In this document: one piece after another, positions 24,001 through 35,572 of the stretch | How positions within the stretch are numbered: the stretch's first letter is position 1 | Layout: every line of letters starts with the position of its first letter | NCBI RefSeq assembly: GCF_036669915.1 | Contig: NC_089312.1 | Coordinates: forward strand, 21,551,904 to 21,615,903 | Source of the DNA: Pocillopora verrucosa | Lineage: Eukaryota > Cnidaria > Anthozoa > Scleractinia > Pocilloporidae | Direction of reading: 5' to 3' | Length of the DNA stretch: 64,000 nucleotides | Translations under genes and position numbers: made by a program | The notes under the pieces: model-generated | Told to the model about the DNA's origin: nothing | Databases searched by the model: none | The model's input: only the letters and a program-made list of their open reading frames with translations

Positions 24001-27000
24001 TGTAGTTGTTGTTATTCAACTCCTGATTAATGAAAGTACGAGAAGCTGATTTTTGCTGTTGCACTCAAATTGCAGAGGGAGTCGTTAGATTTGGTTGTCA
24101 AAAATCTTCAGACCAAATATTTTGCAAGTTATGGGTACATATTTCCACTCACAGGTAACTGTTACAATAATTTTGATTTACTTTTTTTAATCTTGTTTAA
24201 TTCTTTTTAAGTTGAAATACAAACATAGCCAGTATTAATCGAGATATGTAGAAATGATGATGCTATGGAATTATTTTGAAATATTTCGTTGTCTTTTGCT
24301 TAGAAAGAGAATATTCTTGCCTTTCTCATTTAAAACAGATCAAGATAAAATGGATCAAGTCTTTCAGGAAACTAGAAACCTTCGACCAATGACGAATCAA
24401 GTTGCTTACAACACCTTTATTTCGAATGGGTACGACAAATGTGTCTTACCAACGGGTCCGAAGGTGAGGTTCTTTCCGTTAATTTACGAAGTGGGTGCTT
24501 CATTAGCTCCGAAATAGTTCCTGTTTGGTTTTTAATGTATTGCGATCGTATGGCAAACGATAAACGACTGTAGTAGAAAACTTTTTCACTTAAACGTAGT
24601 TGATCAAAATAATCCTTATCCTACGTAGGGCACTTTTCAAACCAAAGCCAAAGTTAGAATAACAGCCAATCAGAGGGGAAGAAAATTTCAAAAAAGACAA
24701 TAAGAATTCAGAGCTAAAAGAAGCAAACTACCTAGAGCGCGGAGGAAAGCAAGTTATCAAGTAACGATCGATTTTAGTTGTGATTTTGATTAGTTGATAA
24801 AGTGGCGCGAGTTTTATAAATCAATCACTCAGCAAACTATAGCTAAGAAAAACTAAAGCAATTCTGGATTGCCACCGACGCTATTGAAAACAGTTTAAAA
24901 CCATTTACCAATCGGATTAAATTCAGTCTGGACAAAGAGTTCCTTCTTATTAATAAAATAACTTCACCAGTATTGTTTCTGTTTTTTTAATTCTTTCCTT
25001 TGAATGATAGGCGTGGAAGAGTGAGGGCATAAGGATAGAGGATAGCCTTCTCATGTACGAGGGAGAGGAAGTTTGCAAGACGTGCAAGGATCACCCAACA
25101 GCCTCACAAAAGAATCATGGTGCCAGATATCTTATTCCTTTCACTTCAGAGTTTCCTGGATTTGAGGTAAGAAATATACCAAAACAATATGAACGTGCTT
25201 TCTTGATCTTACTCATATTATGAAGTTCGGTCAGATAGGGGAAAGAGAGTTCAAAAAGACAATGCAAAGGCAATTTGAACCAATCATTTTATGCTAACGC
25301 TTTCAAAGAATTTCCTCTAAAGTCGCAAAAAGTGGCACAGTGTTAAATGGCACTGGTCTGAATTAATTAAAATAATAAATCAGTTGCATGCCAACGAGAA
25401 GTCGGAAAGGGACATCAACCTCCATGAAAAATTTCGGAAAACAAATGAATGACTCAATATATGGATAAATGAATGCGTAGAGGAAGGAATTTACTTACTA
25501 TACCAACCCTTTTCCAATATACCCCAAGAGAAACACACGAGGGGACTTACTGGGCCTAAACAGGTAGAAAAATCAGTCGATTGTTCTTGTTATCGTAAAG
25601 ATTTCCATTTTCAAGCTTTAAGAATGATCTTCTGTCGGAAATACTAGTAGTAGCGAATAAAAGTCATCAAACGTTCTTCAATATTTAACCTACTAGCTAC
25701 AAGCATTCAGTAGATGGTAATTGCCAACGCCGGATAATTTTCGTATCAAACTACCTGTTCTCATCCTCATTCTATTCTTATCCTTACAGCGTATGCGAAT
25801 ACGTTGTGGAACGATGTTTTTGATCATTTTCTGGTTCCTTTCTTTCCTACTTTTAGGTTCTCATTTTGGGAGCAGGAGAATGTCGAAGTCTAGAGATGGG
25901 AGTGGCGGGAAAGAATTACGAATCTCATGTCAATCGGAGCCGAGGATGGACTAACGAATGTATCGGGTACCATATCAACGGAAATATTTTCAACGCTTTT
26001 ACCGCAAACTCAATCATTGAAATTGAAGGTGCACAAGACAAATATGTATCACATACGAATCGTAAAGAATGTAATATTTGCAAAAGCGAGCTGTGCGGGC
26101 TATCACCATTTCAGACTATCGAGCCTATTCCGCTCCTTTATTCTCCAAACTATGGGGAATAAAGATATTTTCCGAGTTAATACCTTTGAAATTACAAAAA
26201 TTCATGTTTGATTATCATAATTACCTATTCCCCACATTGCTTCTTAATCTTTTTGTAACAAATGGCCAAATTCATCGCTACTGTACCAGAACAGCTAGTA
26301 ATTATCAAATGCATTTGTGCCGTACTAATCTCAAGCAATTTACAATTCTCTACCGAGGTCCTAAAATTTGGAACTCTCTTCCTGTTTCAGTGACTCTACA
26401 AGTCTTCTTAGTTTTATGACGAAGATGCAATAGTTTTTACTCAAAAAATCACTGAATTAGCCAAGCGGCACATTCGCAGCTCTTGTTTTTTTCAATATAT
26501 TACTGTAAGTGGTGGCCTTTCCCACAAGCCCAGAGGCTTCATGAGGTCTCCTCGCCTTCCAATTGTAATGCTGATCATTAATGTTTTTGAATTGTCACAA
26601 AGGCAAATAAAATGATGATCATGATGATAATAATGATGATTATATGCTTGAAATATATTTCTTTTTTCCTTTAAGTGGATGACATTGTACTGATACAAAT
26701 CAACAGTTTATTTGGACATAACTATTGTTCCTTGTCAATTATCGCCGGGCCCAAAGTGGTTTTAGTTCTTTAACTATACTCAGCCTTGAAGATATTATTT
26801 TTTATTTCAGATGCTATGGCTGATCGAGGCGATGTGATTGGTTGCATGGTGATGTTTGAAATGGCTGGAAATGGAGAAGTCCCTATTTTGTTTACTCTAA
26901 ATGGCAAACAGATCACTCAAGTAACCATTTCAACCAATTTTGACGATAAGGAATCACTGTTGTTTCCATTCGTTAGTATGGGACACAAAGGAGTAACGGT

Positions 27001-27747
27001 GTCAGCTAAGGTTAGTTTTAACTTGTAAAAGAGTGGCTCTTACTTCTCATAGCTGATAATAACCTAAGATTCACAGGCTAAGCGTCACATATGATACACG
27101 GGCATCGTGGCATATTGCATTGTTGGTGGTATTTTGATGGAAACCTGATCCTATCCTGATCTTTGTTGAGGTCGATCTGCTTGGCAACACTACTAATGGG
27201 CACTACCAGGCATCACTCTAAGCTGAGCTCTATAAAGGACATGCGTGACTCTCAGCCAATCTGAATCACTTTATTGACACGTCTATTCAATGATCAGTTT
27301 AACTGGATCACGAGAATGGACCATTAACAACCCATCTCATCTTTTTCACCCATAATTTTTTAGATGCGGCCCGGTGGAGGCGTTAGTAGGTTAACAATGC
27401 CAGTTATGTGGGACAGAATGACTTCCACCAGTTCACATGGAATAGTTTCTAGACAAGAAAATGAGAAAGCTGCAGTTTTTCATGATCTGGAATACGCTGA
27501 AACCAAGTTTCGACGAGTCCGGGACGACATGTTAGACAACGTGAGGATGAATTTCAGAAGAATCGAAGACGTCTTTAATGGATGGAATAAAGAATGCATG
27601 CTGATGAACGACTCGTCTGAAAAGGGGCCAGCCCTTCGGAGGAAGATAAAAGAAACTTTAGAAGGATTAAAGGAGGTAGATGAGCTTGGAAAACATCTCA
27701 ATAGAAAGTTCGACCAAGTTTTGAACACCGGAGGACATTACAGCTGA
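18054..27747 (+). CDS. TRP-type cation channel fused to a C-terminal SPRY domain
   Basis: Sixteen exons keep frame to give 963 residues: 18054-18120, 18465-18583, 19152-19349, 19800-20010, 20395-20424, 20513-20855, 21574-21927, 22485-22674, 23273-23467, 23870-23938, 24076-24154, 24339-24463, 25011-25166, 25857-26028, 26811-27010, 27364-27747. About 130 residues precede the first membrane segment (WIWVFLNVWCVFDVFLFPII), so the usual ankyrin block is missing or vestigial. Further segments include LEWAVCVFYMGRIVTEIKQ, WNVLDLTTIIVYLTIFVLR, a pore region with LCWSLLGIVELD, and S6 MIMGAVLLMNMMIALLSNTY. The TRP box reads EWSFRKAMR (EWKFAR in TRPC), and VPFNLV follows as in TRPC. After a short linker, exons 13-15 encode a SPRY fold with GDVIGCMVMFEMA and ILFTLNGKQI. 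A roughly 125-residue charged, helical C-terminus follows. Closest family is TRPC; ligand and gating are unknown. The SPRY exons have no start codon of their own, so I read one gene. A readthrough stop at 23480 would give a short isoform ending before SPRY. Confidence 0.85.
20927..20955. repeat. Perfect 29-base palindrome in TRP-SPRY intron 6
   Basis: AAGAGATTATAAAC, one A, then GTTTATAATCTCTT: 14-base arms without mismatch. Could form a cruciform or be a remnant of a foldback element. Confidence 0.8.
21089..21162 (+). repeat. Short tandem repeat, about 20 bp x 3.5
   Basis: Units of cggttatatcccggaaagac with few changes, inside TRP-SPRY intron 6. No role apparent. Confidence 0.75.
26060..26650 (+). 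mobile_element. 3' fragment of a non-LTR retrotransposon
   Basis: Between SPRY exons 14 and 15 an open frame (26078-26419) encodes the tail of a LINE reverse-transcriptase protein: QKRAVRAITISDYRAYSAPL, then YCTRTASNYQMHLCRTNLKQ and GPKIWNSLPVSVT, signatures seen at the C-terminus of CR1/Jockey-like elements. The 3' part ends in gcaaataaaatgatgatc and an ATG/ATT-rich simple repeat. It is 5'-truncated and inert. A second copy lies inside the segmental duplication at 49547-51524. Confidence 0.85.
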
Positions 27748-28835
27748 GGCAGGTTGACCTGAGACAATAACTGGAAGTTTTTTAACCCCTTTTACGGAGG
27801 TTCAAATAGATTCCTTTACTTAATTTTCCAACAATCAATTCAAAAGTTGATCGAAAAAACCGAATTTTTCGAGTCATTCCTTAAAAATGGTATCAGAAAT
27901 GCTTAATAAATAAAGTGTGGAGGCGACAATCCATTGAAAGATTGGTGTTTGAAATTAAAAGCACTTTGATCGACTTAGTTAAAGTTGCGAGGTAATAACC
28001 TTGCATGATTGTGTGGATGACGGTGAAAACAGTTTACGGTGTAAAATTATTGAATTGCCTTCAATACGAATAGACGGTTTACTGTTGGTCAATGCAATAA
28101 AGCGCAACTTAAACTTTTGTTAAGTGAATATGGTTTGTCAAAAGTACCAAAAACTTACGGGAAAACGGCAAAATTTCAGGCCAAGAAATGTATAAAGGGT
28201 TTGACTCACGTAACCAGCGGCCAAATTTGTTGGTGGGAGTAAAAGAAAAGACTAATCTTCTGGAGCATAGGTTTGCACCACTAATATAGCACCGATTTTT
28301 ATGGTTCTGCGTTGCCAGTAATATATTATGTCCGGCTTGAAGTCACAGGCAAACTATCTATAAGAGAGCTGAAAATTTCCCGTTTTTCCATCTGGAATAA
28401 GAATTTTGTGAATTTAAACTTAAATTCTGCTCCGGAAGAGAAGATGGCAGCAGAAAACGACAGGTGCATTTGCTCCCTTCTCACGCATTCCAGTCGAAAG
28501 AGTAGTTCAACTATAAAATCCTTATCACCGAGACAATTTCCTTACTGCTCTTCGCGGTTGTAATCGAAGTCCAGTTTTTTAGAGTTTTCATGAAGTAAGA
28601 CTTAAACTTAATAGTAGAACAGTCAGTCAAATCAAATTTAATTTAAAGCGGTTGGAAAAAGACATTATTGCACTAAACATACATCTAATTGAGTGTCCTA
28701 TTATGTGACCGGTTGGATATTCCATGGTATACCACTCGAAAGCGTTGCACAACTTGTGTATATACTGGAGGACGCAAAATACGTATGGCACCTGTATGCG
28801 TTAAACAGGGCCTATACAAATATGCATTGCTTTAG
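27748..28835. other. 3' flank and intergenic, nothing further seen
   Basis: Unique-looking AT-rich sequence. An 83-codon ORF at 28312-28563 has no domain or splice support. Confidence 0.45.
27905..27914 (+). terminator. Candidate poly(A) signal of TRP-SPRY
   Basis: Overlapping AATAAATAAA about 160 bases after the TGA stop, the first canonical signal downstream. Confidence 0.55.
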
Positions 28836-29093
28836 CACACACACACACTATACTTTATTTCATGCAAATCATTTTGCCATCTCCACCCGCAAATAGCAAA
28901 AGCTAGACGAGGCAGGCGGAGAGGAAAGGTTACAGCAGTCATAACAGATAATATAACAATTGTAAAGTAACTAAATAAACTATCTGGATAAATAAGAACT
29001 ACTGAAAAAAAAAAAAAAACAAGCTAAAGTTACAAAATATATAGTCTTACAGAATGATATTACAATCAAATTTACTACTAACAGAACTATCAA

Positions 29094-31851
29094 TTATATA
29101 CATTGAGTCGAGGATGCAGAATTTGCCATTTTTTGTAGGAGAATGGGCACTTCAACATAATCGTCCTCTGCTTCCATTATCGAGAGCAAAAAGTCATGAA
29201 AATTTTTCTTAAAAGCTCCTTTGGAGAGTTGCCGAAATTCGTTAGGAATTGCGTTCCAAAGTTTAGCTCCAAACCTGGAAAAAGAATCTTGATTTAGATT
29301 CAGTCTTGAAGTTTGAACATAATAATTTCCAGACGAAGAAAACCTGGTCTCATGCCTGTGCTTTGAATTAGCTTTAGTGAAGAAATCACAGATGTTAGAC
29401 GGAGCATTCATGCAGGAAACGTCAAACATTATAGAAGATACTTTTTCAGCATATAACATTTGTAGGGGTAGAATTTTCGAGGAAATAAATAAAGGCACAG
29501 CATGGGCTCTAGGTTCAGAAAAGTACATCAAACGAAGGGCTCGTTTTTGAAGCACGAGGATTTTTTTTAAATGGGTTTTGGCAGCTTGACCCCAAGCCGC
29601 CAAACCATATGTCAGATGAGGCAAGATCAATGATTGATAAATATTTAAAAGGGTTGTACGTGGGACGAAGTGCCTAAGACGGGCAACAACACCAACAGTT
29701 CTGCTTATTTTTAATGCAACATTATTTATTTGAAATTTCCAGCTTAAGTTGCTGTCCAATAGGACGCCAAGATATTTAACATGGTCTTCGCACTGAAGCG
29801 TGGTAGGAATTTGAGTACAGTTATCGATCATTTCAATGTTAATCGAGTAGTTCAACTTACGTTGATATGGACGAAAGATAACATAGTTTGACTTTTTAGC
29901 ATTGAGCGTTAACTTATTTGTATTGAGCCAGTCAGAGACTTTGAGCAGTTCGCTATTGACGGTTTTTTCAAGAGATTTCAAATTAGAGTCAGCATACAAC
30001 AAGCTCGTGTCATCAGCAAAGAGATAGAATGACAATTTCGCTGAAGAGTTGTGAATATCATTAATATAGATTAAGAATAACAGAGGACCAAGCACAGACC
30101 CCTGTGGGACACCACATGAGATCATACATTCGGGAGATAAGTTAAAACCCACTTCAGTTACTTGTGAACGACCGAGAAGGTACGAGGCAAACCAAGCATT
30201 GATAATTCCTCTGATGCCATAATGATTAAGTTTTTGAAGCAAGATTAAATGGTCGACGGTATCAAAGGCCTTTTTTAAGTCTAAAAAGATCCCGCAAGTG
30301 AAAAGTTTTTGGTCCATTTTGTTTTGTATGACATTAACGATATCAATAATGGCATGTTGCGTGGAATGGTTTTCGCGGAAGCCATACTGTGACTTAAATA
30401 GAATATCGTTATTACCAAGATAGGATTTGAGGCGGTGGTACATTAATTTTTCAAATATCCGATTGAAAATAGACAGTAATGATATCGGACGATAATTACC
30501 AGGCTCAGTCTCATCGTCATTTTTGTACACAGGAACAACTTTCGCTTTTTTCAGTTTGGATGGAAAGATGTCCTTTTGCACAGATATGTTTATGATGATG
30601 GAGAGAGGGCCCGAGATAACGCATCTTGCGTCAGTTAAAATACGAATCGGACAAGAGTAGAGACCGTAGGTTTTATTTTTAGGGATCAAAAGTATCTCAC
30701 GCTCAATTTCCTCTGGCGTAACTGGATCAAAGAAGGAAGAGCTTGGATTATAATTGGGAGACAAGTATTCGGGAAAAAAGCGAGATGAACGAGGTACGCG
30801 TGAAGTTAGGTTTTTACCGACCGAAGAAAAGTAGTTATTGAAGATGTTAGAAATCTCAAGAGGATCATTAGTTAAGCTTTTATCATCAGGACGTTTAAGG
30901 GAAGAAATGACTTGTTTTCTATTCTTTTTGTCGTTAATTAGCCTATTTATTCCATTCCAGGTGTTTTTCATATTGTTTAAATTTTCAGCAAAGAACGCAT
31001 GATAATAATTCTTTTTACTCAGTCGAGTAAGACTAGAAATTTTATTTCTGTATATTTTATAATTTACAAGATCACCCGATTGGAGGAGAGAATTTTTTAT
31101 TTTGATGGATTTTCTAAGGCCACTAGTTATCCATGGTTTAGAGAACTGCTTAAGCTTGCGATTCGAAACAGTCTTTAAAGGAGCATGTTTGTCAACGAGT
31201 GCCAATAGTGTATTGTAGAAGTAAGAAAAAGCTGTATCGACATCAAACTGATCGCTTTTCGATCCAAAGTGACTGGAAGGCTTCATCAGATACTTTTTCA
31301 ATGACAGAATATTTCAGGGAATCATTAATATACAAGCCAACACCTCCAGAAGCTAGAGGTGTCGGCACATATTCGAAAACGTATCCAGGTATGCTTAGAT
31401 TAAAATCCATTTCTTTACCACTGATTATTTTAGTTTCTGAGACTCCTATAATGCTAAATTCGAAATTTAACTCGTCCAATAGATGAACTTGAAAGTTTTC
31501 AAGATTTCGCTTAAGACTCCTGATATTATTATGTAAAAGAGAGAAGCTCGAATCACTGACACGACTGGGAAGTTCACTTTTAAATTTGTAGAAACTATAT
31601 GGGGAGTAGTATCGACTATGGATACGATGATTATAGATACTATCACTCGGATTGGTGTCTTCAAGTGCGTTTAGCTTGAAAAGATTAAGGTCATAAATGC
31701 TAGAGAGTTTTTCTAGGTATTTTTTGGCCGGTAAATGGGAAGGTAAACAATTATTAAATTGACCATGAGCTAAGTTTACATTTAATCCAAAATATGGGAG
31801 CTCACGGAATAAAGATAGAGTATCGCGAGAGTTTAGATCGTTAGCACTCAT
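29094..31851 (-). pseudogene. LINE ORF2, endonuclease-RT with internal deletion
   Basis: The frame 31851-31243 starts an APE-type endonuclease (LLHNNIRSLKRNLENF, IIGVSETK, GGVGLYINDSLKY) but breaks after FQSLWIEK. The frame 31301-29094 (735 codons) takes over with the linker before RT and the full RT. Motifs include FLDLKKAFDTVDH, GVPQGSVLGPLLFLIYINDI and catalytic FADD. The frames overlap by about 59 bases. The back half of the endonuclease, including its catalytic Asp/His region, is missing, and the frame shifts at the junction. An internal deletion is the simplest explanation. The RT itself has no stop. Confidence 0.8.
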
Positions 31852-31907
31852 GAATAAAACTAACTATTAAAAGTAGATGATAGTAAATACTTATCGAACT
31901 GATAATG

Positions 31908-32738
31908 TCAGGTGTCCGAGACAAGTCGCTGTAGACTACCAAAGTCCGTTATCTTTATCGGTCGGGAACCCTCACTCTTGCGTAAATAAATCGTGGAATT
32001 CTTGGCCCAGCAGAAGCGGTATTGGTTCTGTTCTTTAAATCTCTTCGCTTCAAACAACAGTTGTTGTTTTTTAGGGGTGAGGTGATCGAAGATTCTGACT
32101 CTGTCAAGAACACTATCAGCAGACAGACCAATATTTGATGGGTTGACTTGAGAGGCACTTTGTCGAGTTTCCATAACACTTGCTTTTGCAAGGCGTCTTA
32201 CAAATTTACAGATGACCGGTTTCGGAGCGCCATTTTGCTGCCTCGAGGGGACGCGATGAGCAATGTCAATGTCCGACAGAAACACTTCTGCCCCCATCTC
32301 CTGGAATAATTTTGCACACAGGGCGCTTGTTTCAGCTGCAGTTTCACTGCTTTTCTCTGGCAGGCCAATTATTTTTACATTAAATTGGTAGCTATATTCC
32401 TCAACCTCGTCAATGGCGTTGCCAACACGTGTGACTTCAGCGCTAAGCTTATTAAGATGACGGCTTAATGCCTTGAGTTGATCAACGACACCAGAATTAG
32501 ACGCTGAGAGGTCGTCGTATTCGTCGCTCAGATATTGTAGACTACGAGACACGGTTTCATCATTCGAAGCATTATTAATGCTATTACCAGACGTAGCAGC
32601 TGCTTCAGCACCAAAGGTAATGGCCGAGTCGACCCGAACCTTCTCTTTCAGCTGCGTTATTTCCTTCGAAAGGGCGTCGACCTTATCCTTTAAATCTTGA
32701 TTTTGTTGCTTTAGTGAAGTAACTGACTCTTTTGGCAT
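31908..32738 (-). CDS. LINE ORF1 protein
   Basis: 276 residues from MPKESVTSLKQQ (ATG at 32738) to the stop at 31908. The frame is open upstream to 32867, but the later ATG gives the sensible start. An N-terminal coiled coil (QQNQDLKDKVDALSKEI...) precedes a region with NVKIIGLPEKSSE, DIAHRVPSR and PKPVICKFVRR, a pattern found in ORF1 proteins of many invertebrate LINEs that bind RNA or chaperone nucleic acid. Function is by family analogy. Confidence 0.8.
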   Translation of the reverse strand: MPKESVTSLKQQNQDLKDKVDALSKEITQLKEKVRVDSAITFGAEAAATSGNSINNASNDETVSRSLQYLSDEYDDLSASNSGVVDQLKALSRHLNKLSAEVTRVGNAIDEVEEYSYQFNVKIIGLPEKSSETAAETSALCAKLFQEMGAEVFLSDIDIAHRVPSRQQNGAPKPVICKFVRRLAKASVMETRQSASQVNPSNIGLSADSVLDRVRIFDHLTPKKQQLLFEAKRFKEQNQYRFCWAKNSTIYLRKSEGSRPIKITDFGSLQRLVSDT

Positions 32739-32875
32739 TATTTCAGTTAAAATTAATAACAAAAAGACAGATAGAAGCGGGAGCTCAAAATGAAACGTCC
32801 ATCTTGGCTCCTGACCGCTGACCGGGTTTAGAAAGTGTAATAAAGTGTAACAACAGGGAGTTGACATTTTCCTCC

Positions 32876-33421
32876 TTCAAAGTGTTGCATTCTACCAGAC
32901 GAAAAGGTCATCGCAAACTGTCTTTTAGGTCATCGCACTTGATATAGTTTTGAATTGCAAATTGATTTCTTTCTCTGGGTTATCAGGTCGAGTTCACACG
33001 CTATTGTATATTGATATTAGACATTACTGTCAGTATCTCACATCCAATTGGCTGAAATCCAATCGGCACATAGTTGTGACTTCCATAGCCAAAAGAGCTG
33101 GAAGTATGGGTTCAAAACCCGTCGAAACCTAAAGTTCTCTGTCAGTATTTACGAGTCAGAAGATACATTTAATATATTTGTGTTAATAGTTAGTAGGACA
33201 TGTGTCAATCATACAAATGCGATCTGAGGAAGATATTATCCACGACCAAACTTCAAAAACAAAATCTTGATACATAGAGATTTTTTACTTCATAAAGTTA
33301 GCTTAACTTTCTTAAATCCCTTCATTAACAAAAAAAGAAAAGTGCGCAGCGAAGCAAAAAAAAGAATAAAAATTCTATTCCTCAGAACGTCGGAAATTTA
33401 TTTCAGAACATCTAGCACTTA
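32876..33421. other. Spacer between LINE and SRCR relic
   Basis: No gene. From about 33210 on, the sequence is related to the flank of the first SRCR exon (44630-44710; shared atattatccacgaccaaact), so the duplication that made the SRCR relic includes intron sequence. Confidence 0.5.
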
Positions 33422-33745
33422 CCGAGGACGTCAATATCGGGCTCATATGTCTTGCATATTACACCCACTTCTTGGCTTTTATAGACATTCATTGTACAGA
33501 CCTTGTTGAAAAGTCTCCTCACTTCCTGTACAACGAACGTTAAACATATAGACCGGTCCAGACCCTTCTCCAAAACGGAGGATATTTCAAGGCCGTGACG
33601 TTACCTGGGACGCCAAGCAGTCTGCATACCACTTCAGCCTTCGTTTTTTCCCAAGGTCCAGTGACGCGTCCCCAGACTCCATGAGAACAACTCTCAACAC
33701 GCCCGGCATAGGTCACGTTGAGCCCAGATAAACGGATTTGAAAAT
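33422..33745 (-). pseudogene. Broken SRCR exon, copy of 44811-45152
   Basis: Minus-strand reading reproduces the first SRCR exon of the receptor gene (VTYAGRVES, then GVWGRV, KAEVVCR, GNVTALKYPPF). An extra T in the run at ccgttttgga shifts the frame in mid-domain, and later positions add further differences. It lies about 1.8 kb beyond the 3' end of the receptor gene in the same orientation. Confidence 0.8.
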
Positions 33746-33915
33746 CTGTTGAATTTAATTTAAGTTTTTCAGTCGATAGGAGAAAAACTAATGATTTACT
33801 TTTATGCGCTAAGACCTGAGATAAAACGATCTTGTGCTCTGGGTCTATTCCGGTTTACTACAGGACTTTGTGCGCTCTAAGACCCTCTGAGTCCCACATC
33901 GCACACTTAACTAAA

Positions 33916-34027
33916 GCCTAAAGGGCCAACACTCGAAACTGACGCCTAAAGGGCCAACACTCGAAACTAACGCCTAAGGGGCTAACACTCAAAACCGACG
34001 CCCGAACGGCCAGTGCTCAAAACGTTA
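33916..34027 (+). repeat. 28-bp minisatellite, four units
   Basis: Unit starts at 33916, 33944, 33972 and 34000; the consensus begins gcctaaagggccaacactcg. Later units drift (fourth: gcccgaacggccagtgctca). The unit resembles single-copy motifs gacgaagggctaatgctcaa (46485) and aacgaagggctcacgttcgg (51733). Confidence 0.85.
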
Positions 34028-35572
34028 GCTTTAGAAGCTCGTTAGCGAGGCCAATTTTAATTATCAACTCGGTTAATAAAACAATTAACCCAGTTTGTTT
34101 TCCTGTGTTTCAGCTGAATGGATATTTGTCACGCTCGGCCTATCTACTATTTCGCGAGGTCACAAACAACGGCTTTAATATGAAATGGAAATAACATTTA
34201 TATGTTAACTATTAACTGGATAGTCTTAACAAAACTATCTTGGATACAAAATCACCGAAATCGTAAACAAGCTGAATGTGTGTGTCACTCGCGATTATCA
34301 GTATATGTACCCACGAAAGTTTTTCTTTGGAACTGAGATTTACAATGGTTTTTTCCAATTTCTAAGCGAAACCAATCTTGGTGGGTGTTATCGAGCCCTG
34401 CTCGAAAGTGGATGAGGGGAGTGGGACCTCTAGGAACGAGATTGAAAAAGGTAGCTGATGCTGTAAGTTTGCGCACTTCGTTCACTAATCTGTCAGTCCA
34501 TGTAGATACACCAGCATTTACCAACAAGAAACACATGCAGAAACTTAGTGTTAAACTTTTTTTCACCTTGGTGTAAAATGAAGTGTTTGATTTAAAAACT
34601 TCTTCATAATACCTTGAGTGGAAATAATATTTTGGGACGTTCAAAACTGTCTTAAAATCGAGGAATATAGATAATATCAGTTTGGGTAGAAGAAATACAC
34701 AAAAAAAGCTCTTTTTAATTGAGTGTCCTATTACAAAGATAAATGAAACCACAACAGGCTAATAGAACCAAAACATACCATAGGAGCCAATTAGTGCTCA
34801 AAGTACTTTAATTACTCTGCCACAAGAGTGAAAAAATTAACCAAGTCAGGATTGATTTTAGATTTGAATCTGATTGGTCGAGAGGATGGCGTGACACCAA
34901 TTATAAAGCAGAATTATGCAAAAATAGTGCAGTCCTGGATTACTTTAGATCCTCTACTACTTTCTTGAAAGATGCTGCCTACTTAACGTTTCATTCACTC
35001 TGAACTCGGTGTTTACTTGGGAAGTAATATTAGCCCCACGGATTAAAGAAATCTAGAAGATAGAAAGCTACCGCGAGGTTTGGACAATTCAAATCCCTGA
35101 AACCACAAGAAGTTTTCCCATTTGTGCCGGAAGACTTTGAACTTAGACATCCCTGGTATATGGTATATACGGTATAGTATGGTATATACATGTATGTATG
35201 GTATATACATACTAAGAGACACAAAAGGCGTTTCATACGTTAAGCAGGGCCGATGTACAAAAGCGTATCGCTCGAGAAAGCGTAATAAGAGAGAGTTCGC
35301 ACTACTAACTTCTCTCTGCGTGCTCTAATGAATTCAAACTAGGCCTTCGACCATACCAAGTGCTTTTTGGACGCTACGTATTTGGTTTTCCTGGAATAAT
35401 GCTTTGTTTGAAGGAATAGACACGCGTGGGTATCCAGGTGAACAAATTGTGCAGTACAATACTAGTTTGCCCTAAGAATAAAGCAAATTTTTCTGACTCT
35501 CCTTTTTTCAGATCCCTCAGCCTTTTTCTATCTTTGTAATGTTAATCGATCTTTAGGAGACGCTTGAGGACT
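34028..35572. other. Repeat-derived intergenic region
   Basis: 34080-34150 resembles 46600-46670 (cccagtttgttttcct). 34255-34390 resembles 48420-48545 (ttccaatttctaagcgaaac). 34440-34560 resembles 49070-49170 and 52245-52340 (aagaaacacatgcag). The 155-codon minus ORF at 34285-34752 falls across these repeats and is not credible. A tggtatatac-type simple repeat occupies 35155-35212. No exon seen. Confidence 0.55.

Larger units (their letters stand above)
28836..32875 (-). mobile_element. CR1/L2-like LINE, nearly full length
   Basis: Reads on the minus strand from about 32875 to 28836. ORF1 is followed by an ORF2 region with endonuclease and reverse transcriptase. A short 3' tail ends in catgaaataaag followed by a GT dinucleotide run (28836-28847 on the plus strand: caca repeat), the microsatellite-like end usual for this clade. 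ORF1 and the RT frame are intact, so the insertion is young, but the endonuclease is deleted (see ORF2). Confidence 0.85.

Noticed and set aside
24339..27747. SPRY region as a separate gene downstream of a TRP gene
   Set aside because: No start codon or leader before 23870 and exon phases run on from the TRP exons; one fused gene is simpler.
28312..28563. 83-codon plus ORF
   Set aside because: No similarity or splice sites; probably chance.
33916..34027. CRISPR-like array
   Set aside because: Units are contiguous with no spacers, in a eukaryotic genome; a minisatellite.
34285..34752. 155-codon minus-strand ORF
   Set aside because: Spans several dispersed-repeat pieces shared with 48.4-49.2 and 52.2 kb; no domain, no splice context.
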